A stretch of DNA of 5,329 bases from an uncultured Bilophila sp. (GTDB taxonomy: Bacteria > Desulfobacterota > Desulfovibrionia > Desulfovibrionales > Desulfovibrionaceae), in NCBI GenBank assembly GCA_959604115.1, contig CAUHBW010000283.1, positions 1-5,329 on the forward strand, written 5' to 3'. The notes below the pieces were generated by a model, which was not told where the DNA came from, searched no databases, and saw only the letters and a program-made list of their open reading frames with translations. The position numbers and the translations under genes are program-made. The stretch's first letter is position 1, and every line of letters begins with the position of its first letter. Positions 1-5,329 of the stretch are shown here, piece by piece.

Positions 1-21
1 CCCCCAATCTTCCTCCCCTCA

Positions 22-2274
22 TCACCCCCCGCACTTCGTATAGGCGCAGTTCGGGCAGCGGTGGCAGCCCTCCTGAAAGACCAGCTCGCCGCCGCACTCG
101 GGGCAGAGCTGGCGATCAAAGGCGGCGACGGTGTGCGTGGGCACGGGATTGCGGCCCTTGAGATAGCGGTTTTCCAATACCCAGGCGATGGCGTCGGGAA
201 TCGAGAGCAGGAGACCCTTCTGCTGAAAGACCGGATGCTCCCCGCCGATGCCCTTGAGCTGGCCCACCACGTCGGCCACGTCGATGCCCGAGCGGAAGGC
301 GAGGGATACCAGACGCCCGATGGCTTCGGCCTTGGCGGTCACGGAATGCCCGGACTTGCCGATGGTCGCGAATATCTCGAAGGGCTTGCCGTCCACCTCG
401 TTCACCGTGAGATACATCCCGCCGAGCCCGGTCTGCACCTTCTGGGTGAACCCGGTCACGAAGTCGGGCCGCTTGCGCACCCGGGCCTGCGGCTCTTCGG
501 ACGGCTTGGCGGTCGCGCTCGTGGTCAGCACCTGCGTGGACTTGCTGCCGTCGCGGTAGACCGTGACGCCCTTGCACCCTTCTTCATAGGCCATCCGGTA
601 AATGGCGAAAATGTCGTCCCGGCTCGCGGAGTTGGGCAGGTTCACGGTCTTGGAGACGGCGTTGTCCGTGTGCCGCTGAAAGGCCGCCTGCATCCGGAGG
701 TGCCATTCGGGGGCGATGTCCATCGCGGTCACGAACACCCGGCGCAGCTCCTCGGGTAGATGGTCGAGACTCTGGATGGAGCCGAGTTCCGCCACCCCTT
801 CCAGAAGCTGCTGGCTGTAGCAGTCGATTTCGCGCAGCGCCTCTTCAAAATGCGGGTTCACTTCCACAAGGCGTTCGCCGTCCATGACGTTGCGGGCGAA
901 GCTCAGGGCGAAGAGCGGCTCCACGCCCGAGGAGCACCCGGCGAGGATCGACAGCGTGCCCGTGGGCGCGATGGTCGTGATCGTCGCGTTGCGCAGAGGC
1001 GGGATGCCCCTGGTGGGGTAGATCGAGGTTTCGTAGGCCGGAAAGGGGCCGCGTTCCGCCGCGAGCTGGATGGAGGCGGCGCGCCCGCGCGTCTCGATGA
1101 AGTCCATGATCCGTTCCGCCAGCGCGATGGCGTCCGCCGAATCGTAGGGGATGCGGAGCTGGAAGAGCAGGTCCGCCCACCCCATGACCCCGAGGCCGAT
1201 TTTGCGGTTCCGGCGCACCTGCTCCGCGATGCGGTCCAGCGGGAACTTCGAGGCGTCCACCACGTTGTCGAGGAAACGGACCGCCAACGCGATGGTCCGT
1301 TCCAGCGCGGCCCAGTCGATGCCCCGGTCGGCGGGATTGGTTTCGTCGAGGTGCCCCGGCACGAAGAAGCGCGACAGATTCAGCGACCCGAGGTTGCAGG
1401 CTTCGTAGGGCAGTAACGGCTGTTCGCCGCAGGGGTTTGTGCTTTCGATTTCGCCCTGTGACGGAGTCGGATTGTCGCGGTTGATCCGGTCGAGGAAGAT
1501 GATGCCGGGATCGCCGCTTTGCCACGCCTTGTCAACGAGCAGATCGAAGACCTCGCGGGCGTTGAGGCGTCCCTGTTCCTTGCCGCTGGCGGGATTGATC
1601 AGCGGGTAGTCGCGTCCTTCCTCCACGGCCTGCATGAACGCTTCGGTGAGGCCGACGGACAGGTTGAAGTTGTTGAATTCACCGTCCTGTTCCTTGGCCC
1701 GGATGAACTCGATGATGTCGGGATGGTCGATGCGCAGGATGCCCATGTTCGCGCCGCGCCGGGTTCCGCCCTGCTTGATCTGCTCGGTGGCGGTGTTGAA
1801 GATGCGCAGGAAGGACACCGGGCCGGAGGCCACGCCGCCGGTGGTGCCCACGCGGGAGTTTTTGGGGCGCAGGCGCGAGAAGGAAAAGCCCGTGCCGCCC
1901 CCGGACTTGTGGATCATGGCGGCGAACTTCACGGCGTCGAAAATTTCTTCGATGGAGTCGCCCACGGGGAGCACGAAGCAGGCCGAGAGCTGGCCCAGCT
2001 CGGAACCGGCGTTCATCAGCGTGGGCGAGTTGGGCAGGAATCGCCAGTCCGTCATCATGTCGTAGAAGACGCGGGCCAGCGCGTCGGGCTTCCACGGCGA
2101 CTGCTCGTACTGGGCTTCCTGCGCGGCGACGGAGGAGGCCACACGCCAGAAGAGGCCGGTCGCGTCCTCAATGCAGACGCCGTTTTCGTCTTTTTTATAA
2201 TAACGCTTGGAAAGGACTTTTTCCGCATTGGGATTGACGACGGGAGGCGTCAGATTGGGTGGCGTATGCTGCAT
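22..2274 (-). CDS. nrdJ: Adenosylcobalamin (B12)-dependent class II ribonucleotide reductase
   Basis: Reduces ribonucleotides to deoxyribonucleotides in the cytoplasm, using adenosylcobalamin to make a thiyl radical; class II enzymes need no oxygen. Seen in the 750-residue product: SACFVLPV with Cys99; GGGTGFSFSRLRP near 125-137; NPCGEQ with Asn280, Cys282 (thiyl-radical Cys) and Glu284; ACNLGSLNL with Cys293, which with Cys99 forms the reducing pair by analogy to the Thermotoga enzyme; and APTGTLSILAGCSSGVEP at 436-453, a phosphate-binding loop. A polar linker (about 585-604) leads to a TSCPD-type domain (about 605-705), then a Cys-rich tail with Cys724, 727, 737, 740, 743 and 748, typical of the family. 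No N-terminal ATP-cone is evident. I chose ATG 2274 because the product then has family length; the frame stays open upstream to 2535, but those 87 residues are unlike the family. No clear Shine-Dalgarno precedes this ATG. It ends in tandem TGA TGA. Regulation is not visible. Confidence 0.96.
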   Translation of the reverse strand: MQHTPPNLTPPVVNPNAEKVLSKRYYKKDENGVCIEDATGLFWRVASSVAAQEAQYEQSPWKPDALARVFYDMMTDWRFLPNSPTLMNAGSELGQLSACFVLPVGDSIEEIFDAVKFAAMIHKSGGGTGFSFSRLRPKNSRVGTTGGVASGPVSFLRIFNTATEQIKQGGTRRGANMGILRIDHPDIIEFIRAKEQDGEFNNFNLSVGLTEAFMQAVEEGRDYPLINPASGKEQGRLNAREVFDLLVDKAWQSGDPGIIFLDRINRDNPTPSQGEIESTNPCGEQPLLPYEACNLGSLNLSRFFVPGHLDETNPADRGIDWAALERTIALAVRFLDNVVDASKFPLDRIAEQVRRNRKIGLGVMGWADLLFQLRIPYDSADAIALAERIMDFIETRGRAASIQLAAERGPFPAYETSIYPTRGIPPLRNATITTIAPTGTLSILAGCSSGVEPLFALSFARNVMDGERLVEVNPHFEEALREIDCYSQQLLEGVAELGSIQSLDHLPEELRRVFVTAMDIAPEWHLRMQAAFQRHTDNAVSKTVNLPNSASRDDIFAIYRMAYEEGCKGVTVYRDGSKSTQVLTTSATAKPSEEPQARVRKRPDFVTGFTQKVQTGLGGMYLTVNEVDGKPFEIFATIGKSGHSVTAKAEAIGRLVSLAFRSGIDVADVVGQLKGIGGEHPVFQQKGLLLSIPDAIAWVLENRYLKGRNPVPTHTVAAFDRQLCPECGGELVFQEGCHRCPNCAYTKCGG

Positions 2275-2456
2275 GATGGTGCACCGGATGATGAGGGTTG
2301 GTAAGACCCGCCACGATAACCGCTCGGGAGGGAAAAGGCCATCCCGCCCGGCGGCCCGGTGGGGGCGTCCCTTCCCGTGATCATTGGAAAAACGGGCGTA
2401 AAAATTTTTTCTCCTGCAAATTCGGGATATTGATGGAAGGTGAGGAAAACTCGAAA

Positions 2457-2482
2457 GCCCCCCGGGGCGTGCTCCGGGGGGT
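2457..2482 (-). terminator. Rho-independent terminator after the winged-helix gene
   Basis: An 11-bp GC-rich stem with two G·T wobbles and a 4-base loop lies 28 bases past the stop of the 60-residue gene. On the minus strand the arms are ACCCCCCGGAG and CTCCGGGGGGT-complementary sequence, followed by TTTCGAGTTTTCC. The T-rich tail is interrupted, but stem strength and position fit an intrinsic terminator. It would separate the small gene from nrdJ downstream, so nrdJ probably starts from its own promoter between 2275 and 2456. That stretch has an AT-rich patch around 2398-2411, but I could not assign convincing -35/-10 boxes. Confidence 0.75.
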
Positions 2483-2510
2483 GGAAATGAGGAGTTGTGG
2501 TGAGGAAACG

Positions 2511-2693
2511 CTACTCGGCGGGCGCGTAGTAGCAACGCTTGGGAGACATGATCTTCCCCGCCTTTTTCAGCTCGTCGATGGCCTTGGAGACTTCTTTGGA
2601 ATCGACTTCGAGCGTCTTGGCGACGTCGCCGGGACGGACGGGCTTGCCCGCGTCCTGCATGGCCTTGAGAACCTGTTCCGCCGTGACTGCCAT
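2511..2693 (-). CDS. Small winged-helix DNA-binding protein (putative transcriptional regulator)
   Basis: A 60-residue basic protein that looks like one bare winged helix-turn-helix. Helix 1 is about residues 4-15 (TAEQVLKAMQDA), then PVRPGDVAKTL (18-28) as helix 2, DSKEVSKAIDELKKAG (31-46) as the recognition helix, and KIMSPKRCYYAPAE (47-60) as a short wing with Lys52 and Arg53. There is no ligand domain, signal peptide or membrane segment. ATG 2693 is chosen over an in-frame ATG 33 bases upstream because a strong Shine-Dalgarno (GGAGGT) sits about 6 bases before it. Small proteins of this shape occur in Desulfovibrionaceae and are usually annotated only as transcriptional regulators (recalled, not searched). 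It is a single-gene unit with its own promoter and terminator, upstream of nrdJ on the same strand and divergent from the 79-residue gene. Its target is unknown; autoregulation is plausible because a palindrome overlaps its -10. Confidence 0.85.
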   Translation of the reverse strand: MAVTAEQVLKAMQDAGKPVRPGDVAKTLEVDSKEVSKAIDELKKAGKIMSPKRCYYAPAE

Positions 2694-2733
2694 AGTGGAC
2701 CTCCGTAAAGCGGCTGCGCCGCGCATTTATTTT

Positions 2734-2746
2734 AGGAACAGTTCCT
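2734..2746. promoter_or_regulatory. Palindromic operator candidate over the -10 region
   Basis: AGGAAC-A-GTTCCT is a perfect inverted repeat with 6-base arms and a 1-base centre. It overlaps the downstream end of the proposed -10 and the likely start site of the winged-helix gene, where a bound repressor would block initiation. Its small size and symmetry fit a dimeric helix-turn-helix protein, possibly the adjacent gene product itself; that link is inference. It also lies upstream of the divergent 79-residue gene, about 125 bases from its start. Confidence 0.4.
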
Positions 2747-2774
2747 GATAAACAAAACCCTCCCTTTCTGTCAA
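2745..2774 (-). promoter_or_regulatory. Sigma-70-type promoter of the winged-helix gene
   Basis: On the minus strand a perfect -35 box TTGACA (2774-2769) is followed after 18 bases by TATCAG (2750-2745), which matches 4 of 6 bases of the TATAAT consensus. The transcript would start near 2738 and carry a leader of about 45 bases ending in the GGAGGT ribosome-binding site. A short hairpin (GCGGC, loop TGC, GCCGC at 2710-2722) lies in that leader just before the Shine-Dalgarno. The -35 is strong and the -10 is moderate. Confidence 0.6.
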
Positions 2775-2869
2775 GGATTTTATGTGCCCGGAATCTTCAG
2801 GGAGGGGCCGGGCAATCGTCTGGATTTTTGCGGGAAAAGGGGCTAGGCTTTGAAGAAAAGGATCACGGT

Positions 2870-3109
2870 ATGAAATATCTCATCATGGAAGATTTTGCGG
2901 GCCAGCCGGTCAGCTTCGTGTTCCCTCGCCGGGTCGATCACGGCGACATGCGCGAGCAGCTTCCCTACGGGCGCGTGCTCGGAGCCGGATATGTGGAGCT
3001 GCGCGACGGCGCGTTTCATTGTTTCGGCGGCTATGCGGAACTGGGCATCGCGGCCGGCCCCGAAGACGAGGCCATCCTCACGGAAGCCTTTGCGAACGCC
3101 GCCGACTAG
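2870..3109 (+). CDS. Conserved-looking hypothetical protein, 79 residues
   Basis: I do not recognise a function. The 79-residue product has no signal peptide, no membrane segment and one cysteine (Cys51). It begins MKYLIMEDFAGQPVSFVFP, which reads as two short beta strands, followed by a His/Asp-rich turn (RVDHGDMREQLPYG, 21-34), another strand pair (VLGAGYVELRDGAFHCFGG, 36-54), and an acidic helical end (PEDEAILTEAFANAAD). This looks like a small soluble alpha/beta fold. ATG 2870 is chosen because AAGGA lies 7 bases before it; the frame is open upstream to 2828, but that start lacks such a site. Codon use resembles the neighbours, supporting a real gene. I recall similar short proteins in Desulfovibrionaceae, unverified. 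It diverges from the winged-helix gene and lies 156 bases before mutM, from which it is separated by several hairpins. No clear promoter could be assigned. Confidence 0.8.
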   Translation: MKYLIMEDFAGQPVSFVFPRRVDHGDMREQLPYGRVLGAGYVELRDGAFHCFGGYAELGIAAGPEDEAILTEAFANAAD

Positions 3110-3132
3110 ACGGATTTCTTTTGAACAGCTTT

Positions 3133-3145
3133 ACCTTTCAAAGGT
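3133..3145. repeat. Short palindrome at the start of the hairpin cluster
   Basis: ACCTTT-C-AAAGGT is a perfect palindrome with 6-base arms, 23 bases past the stop of the 79-residue gene. As RNA it could form a 5-bp hairpin with a 3-base loop, followed by TCCTTTT, which would make at best a weak terminator for that gene. Its CCTTTCAA core (3134-3141) recurs at 3215-3222. Confidence 0.5.
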
Positions 3146-3151
3146 TCCTTT

Positions 3152-3175
3152 TGCCGAAGAGGGCGGTCTTCGGCA
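3152..3175. repeat. Perfect 9-bp inverted repeat
   Basis: TGCCGAAGA and TCTTCGGCA are perfect complements separated by GGGCGG. No T-run follows on either strand, so it is not a canonical intrinsic terminator. It is one of a series of hairpins between the 79-residue gene and mutM. Confidence 0.6.
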
Positions 3176-3182
3176 GCGTCCG

Positions 3183-3197
3183 CGCCGCGTTGCGGCG
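3183..3197. repeat. Perfect 6-bp GC hairpin
   Basis: CGCCGC and GCGGCG are separated by GTT, giving a tight hairpin in the same gap. In such GC-rich DNA a 6-bp match alone could be chance; its place among three other inverted repeats makes it worth listing. Confidence 0.4.
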
Positions 3198-3213
3198 GGC
3201 TGTTCGTCGCCTC

Positions 3214-3240
3214 GCCTTTCAACCCGCAAAGTTGAAAGGC
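3214..3240. repeat. Perfect 10-bp inverted repeat upstream of mutM
   Basis: GCCTTTCAAC and GTTGAAAGGC are perfect complements around a 7-base loop (CCGCAAA). No T-run follows, so termination is not indicated. The right arm shares bases 3238-3240 with a second possible hairpin that covers the mutM ribosome-binding site, so the two would compete. Confidence 0.65.
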
Positions 3241-3262
3241 TCCAGCTTCCGCCCCCGGAGCC
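3238..3262 (+). promoter_or_regulatory. Hairpin that could occlude the mutM ribosome-binding site
   Basis: GGCTCC (3238-3243) is a perfect complement of GGAGCC (3257-3262). The second arm contains GGAG at 3257-3260, the only Shine-Dalgarno-like sequence before the mutM ATG at 3266, with a short 5-base spacing. If formed in the mRNA it would hide the ribosome-binding site. The stem is only 6 bp with a 13-base loop, so this is tentative. Confidence 0.35.
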
Positions 3263-3265
3263 GCC

Positions 3266-4153
3266 ATGCCTGAATTGCCCGAAGTGGAAACCATTGCCCG
3301 AACTCTCGCCCCGCAGGTCGAGGGGCGGCGCATCGTGGCCTGTGAACTGCTCAATCCTTCCACGTTTGAAGGGCCCATTCTGCTCGGCAAGGCGATAGGC
3401 GGCACCATAGGCCGCCCCGGAAGGCGCGGCAAACTGCTCCTGCTCCCTCTCGCCTTCAACGGAGAGCCGGTTCCGTTCCCGGACCCGGTCCGTCCTTCCG
3501 GTTCGCTGGCCCGGCACCTTGCCTCCGGCGACGAACGGATCACCGGCCTCGGGTTTCATCTCAAGATGACGGGGCGCGTGTTCGTGTACCCCGAGGGTAC
3601 GCCTCCCGAAAAGCACACCCGGCTTCTGTTCGATCTCGACGACGGTTCGCGCCTGTTTTTCGACGACGCCCGCAAGTTCGGGTATGCGCGGGTGCTTTCG
3701 CCCGCGTCCATCGCGGCGTGGCCCTTCTGGAACGCGCTCGGCCCCGAACCGCTGGAGATGGACGCCGACGCCTTCGCGGCCCGGTTCGCCGGACGGCGGG
3801 GCAAGATCAAGGCGTTGCTGCTCGACCAGTCCGTCATCGCCGGGTGCGGCAACATCTATGCGGACGAAAGCCTGTTCCGCGCGGGCATCCGGCCCGACGC
3901 CCAGCTTGTGTCTCCCGACCGCCTGAAACGGCTTCACGCCGCGTTGCGGGAAGTGCTGCTCGAATCCATCGACGCCTGCGGCAGTTCCATCCGCGATTAT
4001 CGTACCGCGCGGGGCGACGCCGGAGCCTTCCAGAACGCCTTTCGCGTGTACGGCCGTTCCGGCCAGACGTGTCTTGAATGCGGGGCCGCGCTGGAGGGCT
4101 GCCGCATCGCTGGCCGGGCCACCGTGTTTTGCCCGAACTGTCAGCGAGCCTGA
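3266..4153 (+). CDS. mutM: Formamidopyrimidine-DNA glycosylase (Fpg/MutM)
   Basis: Base-excision repair enzyme that removes oxidised purines such as 8-oxoguanine and formamidopyrimidines and then cuts the strand by beta/delta elimination. Seen in the 295-residue product: N-terminal MPELPEVET, with Pro2 as catalytic nucleophile and Glu3; Lys56 in RRGKLLLL, matching E. coli Lys57; HLKMTG at 98-103, with Met101 as the void-filling residue; DARKFGY at 134-140, the Arg/Lys-Phe wedge; GCGNIYADESLF at 193-204, the helix-two-turn-helix with Asn196; and a C-terminal zinc finger, Cys269-X2-Cys272-X16-Cys289-X2-Cys292, with the conserved Arg284. All key residues are present. The protein is longer than the 269-residue E. 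coli enzyme, mainly from about 28 extra residues between Lys56 and Met101. The start is fixed by the MPELPE motif, since Pro2 must follow Met1. LeuB follows after 44 bases. Confidence 0.97.
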   Translation: MPELPEVETIARTLAPQVEGRRIVACELLNPSTFEGPILLGKAIGGTIGRPGRRGKLLLLPLAFNGEPVPFPDPVRPSGSLARHLASGDERITGLGFHLKMTGRVFVYPEGTPPEKHTRLLFDLDDGSRLFFDDARKFGYARVLSPASIAAWPFWNALGPEPLEMDADAFAARFAGRRGKIKALLLDQSVIAGCGNIYADESLFRAGIRPDAQLVSPDRLKRLHAALREVLLESIDACGSSIRDYRTARGDAGAFQNAFRVYGRSGQTCLECGAALEGCRIAGRATVFCPNCQRA

Positions 4154-4197
4154 CATTCGTTCATACAACCCTTTTACCTGACCGTAAGGATTGAAGA

Positions 4198-5271
4198 ATG
4201 CAGAAGACGATCTGCCTGTTGCCGGGTGACGGCATTGGTCCCGAGATTGTAGCCGAAGCCGTAAAAGTGCTTCGCGCCGTGGAAAAGAAATTCGGACATT
4301 CGTTCACCATGACGGAAGCCCTGCTCGGCGGCGCCGCCATCGACGCCGTGGGCGTGCCGCTGCCGGACGCCACGGTGGAAGCCTGCAAGGCCGCCGACGC
4401 CGTGTTTCTCGGCGCGGTGGGCGGTCCCAAGTGGGATACGATTGATCCCGCCATCCGCCCCGAACGCGGCCTGCTCGGCATCCGCAAGGCGCTCGGCCTG
4501 TTCGCGAACCTGCGTCCCGCCACGCTGTTCCCCGAACTCGCGGGCGCGTGCCTGCTGCGTCCCGACATTTCCGCCAAGGGCCTCGACCTCATCGTCGTGC
4601 GCGAGCTGACGGGCGGCATCTACTTCGGCCAGCCCGCCGGGACCGAAGTGCGCGACGGCCTGCGCACCGGTTTCAACACCATGATCTACAATGAAGAGGA
4701 AATCGCCCGCATCGGCCGCGTGGCGTTCTCCACGGCCCGCAAACGCCGTAAGAAGGTCTGCTCCGTGGACAAGGCCAACGTGCTCGCCGTGTCCCGCGTG
4801 TGGCGCGAAGTGATGATCGAAGTGGGCAAGGAATTCCCCGATGTGGAACTCACCCACCTCTATGTGGACAACGCCGCCATGCAGCTTGTGCGCGATCCCT
4901 CGCAGTTCGACGTGATCGTGACCGGCAACCTCTTCGGCGATATCCTGTCCGACGAAGCCTCGGTGATCACCGGTTCCATCGGCATGCTGCCCTCCGCCTC
5001 CCTCGGCGCGGGCAATCCCGGCCTGTTCGAGCCCATCCACGGTTCCGCGCCCGACATCGCGGGGCAGGGCAAGGCCAACCCGCTGGCGACCATCCTTTCC
5101 GCCGCGATGCTGCTTCGTCTGGCCTTTGACATGGACGCCGAAGCCGCCGCCATCGAAGGCGCGGTCCACAAGGCGCTCAGCGACGGTTTCCGCACCGGCG
5201 ACATCATGGAAGCCGGGAAGACCCGGCTGACCACCACCGCCATGGGCGACAAGGTTGTGGAGTATCTGTAG
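4198..5271 (+). CDS. leuB: 3-isopropylmalate dehydrogenase
   Basis: Oxidatively decarboxylates (2R,3S)-3-isopropylmalate with NAD+ to 4-methyl-2-oxopentanoate, the last pathway-specific step before transamination to leucine; a cytoplasmic homodimer in known cases. Seen in the 357-residue product: GDGIGPE (10-16); GIRKALGLFANLRP with substrate Arg96 and Arg106; VRELTGGIYFG with Arg135 and Tyr142; VDKANV with catalytic Lys192; YVDNAAMQ with Asp224; GNLFGDILSDEAS with metal ligands Asp248 and Asp252; and EPIHGSAPDIAGQGKANP (278-295), the NAD-binding loop. Length is normal. The RELTGGIYFG and GSIGMLPSASLG segments favour LeuB over isocitrate or tartrate dehydrogenases. AAGGA lies 7 bases before ATG 4198. 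No promoter is evident in the 44-base gap, so transcription with mutM is likely; no leuA, leuC or leuD is in view. No leader peptide or T-box is seen. Confidence 0.97.
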   Translation: MQKTICLLPGDGIGPEIVAEAVKVLRAVEKKFGHSFTMTEALLGGAAIDAVGVPLPDATVEACKAADAVFLGAVGGPKWDTIDPAIRPERGLLGIRKALGLFANLRPATLFPELAGACLLRPDISAKGLDLIVVRELTGGIYFGQPAGTEVRDGLRTGFNTMIYNEEEIARIGRVAFSTARKRRKKVCSVDKANVLAVSRVWREVMIEVGKEFPDVELTHLYVDNAAMQLVRDPSQFDVIVTGNLFGDILSDEASVITGSIGMLPSASLGAGNPGLFEPIHGSAPDIAGQGKANPLATILSAAMLLRLAFDMDAEAAAIEGAVHKALSDGFRTGDIMEAGKTRLTTTAMGDKVVEYL

Positions 5272-5295
5272 GGGTTGAATGAAATTGGGGGAGGG

Positions 5296-5329
5296 GAGAG
5301 GGAAACTTTCTGAAGAAAGTTTCCCTCTC
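5296..5329 (+). terminator. Long perfect hairpin after leuB, probable terminator
   Basis: GAGAGGGAAACTTTC and GAAAGTTTCCCTCTC form a perfect 15-bp stem around the loop TGAA, starting 25 bases after the leuB stop. The purine-rich left flank (GGGGGAGGG) could extend the stem if pyrimidines follow. The window ends on the last base of the right arm, so any T-run is out of sight. Hairpins of this style, with an AAACTTT/AAAGTTT core, are frequent between genes in Desulfovibrionaceae as I recall, which would fit a repeated terminator family. Confidence 0.7.

Noticed and set aside
248..1416. Plus-strand open frames opposite nrdJ
   Set aside because: They overlap conserved NrdJ coding sequence, lack family motifs, and are best explained as composition-driven shadows.
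2275..2456. Cobalamin riboswitch or NrdR boxes upstream of nrdJ
   Set aside because: I looked for the B12-box and core helices and for the NrdR palindromes and saw neither; the GC-rich inverted repeats near 2340-2370 are short and irregular.
2275..2535. N-terminal extension of 87 residues on NrdJ, starting at 2535
   Set aside because: The extension is unlike the family, runs through the terminator hairpin and overlaps the end of the winged-helix gene; the 750-residue form has normal family length.
2734..2746. LexA (SOS) box reading of AGGAACAGTTCCT
   Set aside because: GAAC and GTTC half-sites are present but separated by 1 base rather than the 4 of the Gram-positive box, and it does not match the CTG-N10-CAG form.
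2786..2813. Inverted repeat GCCCGG/CCGGGC upstream of the 79-residue gene
   Set aside because: Six-base GC arms around a 16-base loop are weak and likely by chance in this composition; the T-run at 2824-2828 is too far for a terminator.
3131..4168. Long open frame (345 codons) antisense to mutM
   Set aside because: It mirrors mutM, whose catalytic and zinc-finger residues are all intact; open antisense frames are expected opposite GC-rich genes, and the product shows no recognisable domain.
4174..5169. Long open frame (331 codons) antisense to leuB
   Set aside because: The His- and Gly-rich product is typical of a reverse-strand shadow of a GC-rich gene; leuB is complete and motif-perfect.

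Overview
This is a GC-rich bacterial window carrying five complete protein-coding genes, with no RNA genes, mobile elements or CRISPR arrays that I can see. An adenosylcobalamin-dependent (oxygen-independent) ribonucleotide reductase, together with two small proteins whose style recalls genes of sulfate- and sulfite-reducing Desulfovibrionaceae (Desulfovibrio, Bilophila and relatives), suggests an anaerobic member of that family. This placement is recalled from family resemblance and was not searched.

Layout. On the minus strand, reading right to left, a 60-residue winged-helix protein (2693 to 2511) has a strong Shine-Dalgarno and a recognisable promoter with a palindrome over its -10. It ends in a GC-rich terminator hairpin (2482 to 2457). 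Beyond the terminator lies nrdJ (2274 to 22), a 750-residue class II ribonucleotide reductase, so nrdJ probably has its own promoter in the roughly 180 bases after the terminator. On the plus strand, diverging from the winged-helix gene, come a 79-residue protein of unknown function (2870-3109), mutM/fpg (3266-4153) and leuB (4198-5271). MutM and leuB are 44 bases apart and probably co-transcribed. The window stops exactly at the end of a perfect 15-bp hairpin downstream of leuB, probably its terminator.

How the genes relate. NrdJ supplies deoxyribonucleotides and MutM removes oxidised purines from DNA, so both serve DNA synthesis and maintenance. LeuB is the third enzyme of leucine synthesis and has no obvious link to either. 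The most notable non-coding part is the 156-base gap between the 79-residue gene and mutM. It holds a chain of perfect inverted repeats, the last of which covers the mutM ribosome-binding site. No gene-free stretch exceeds 300 bases. I found no convincing novel system. The items worth a second look are the two unassigned small proteins, the hairpin cluster, the palindromic operator candidate, and a 28-residue insertion in MutM.
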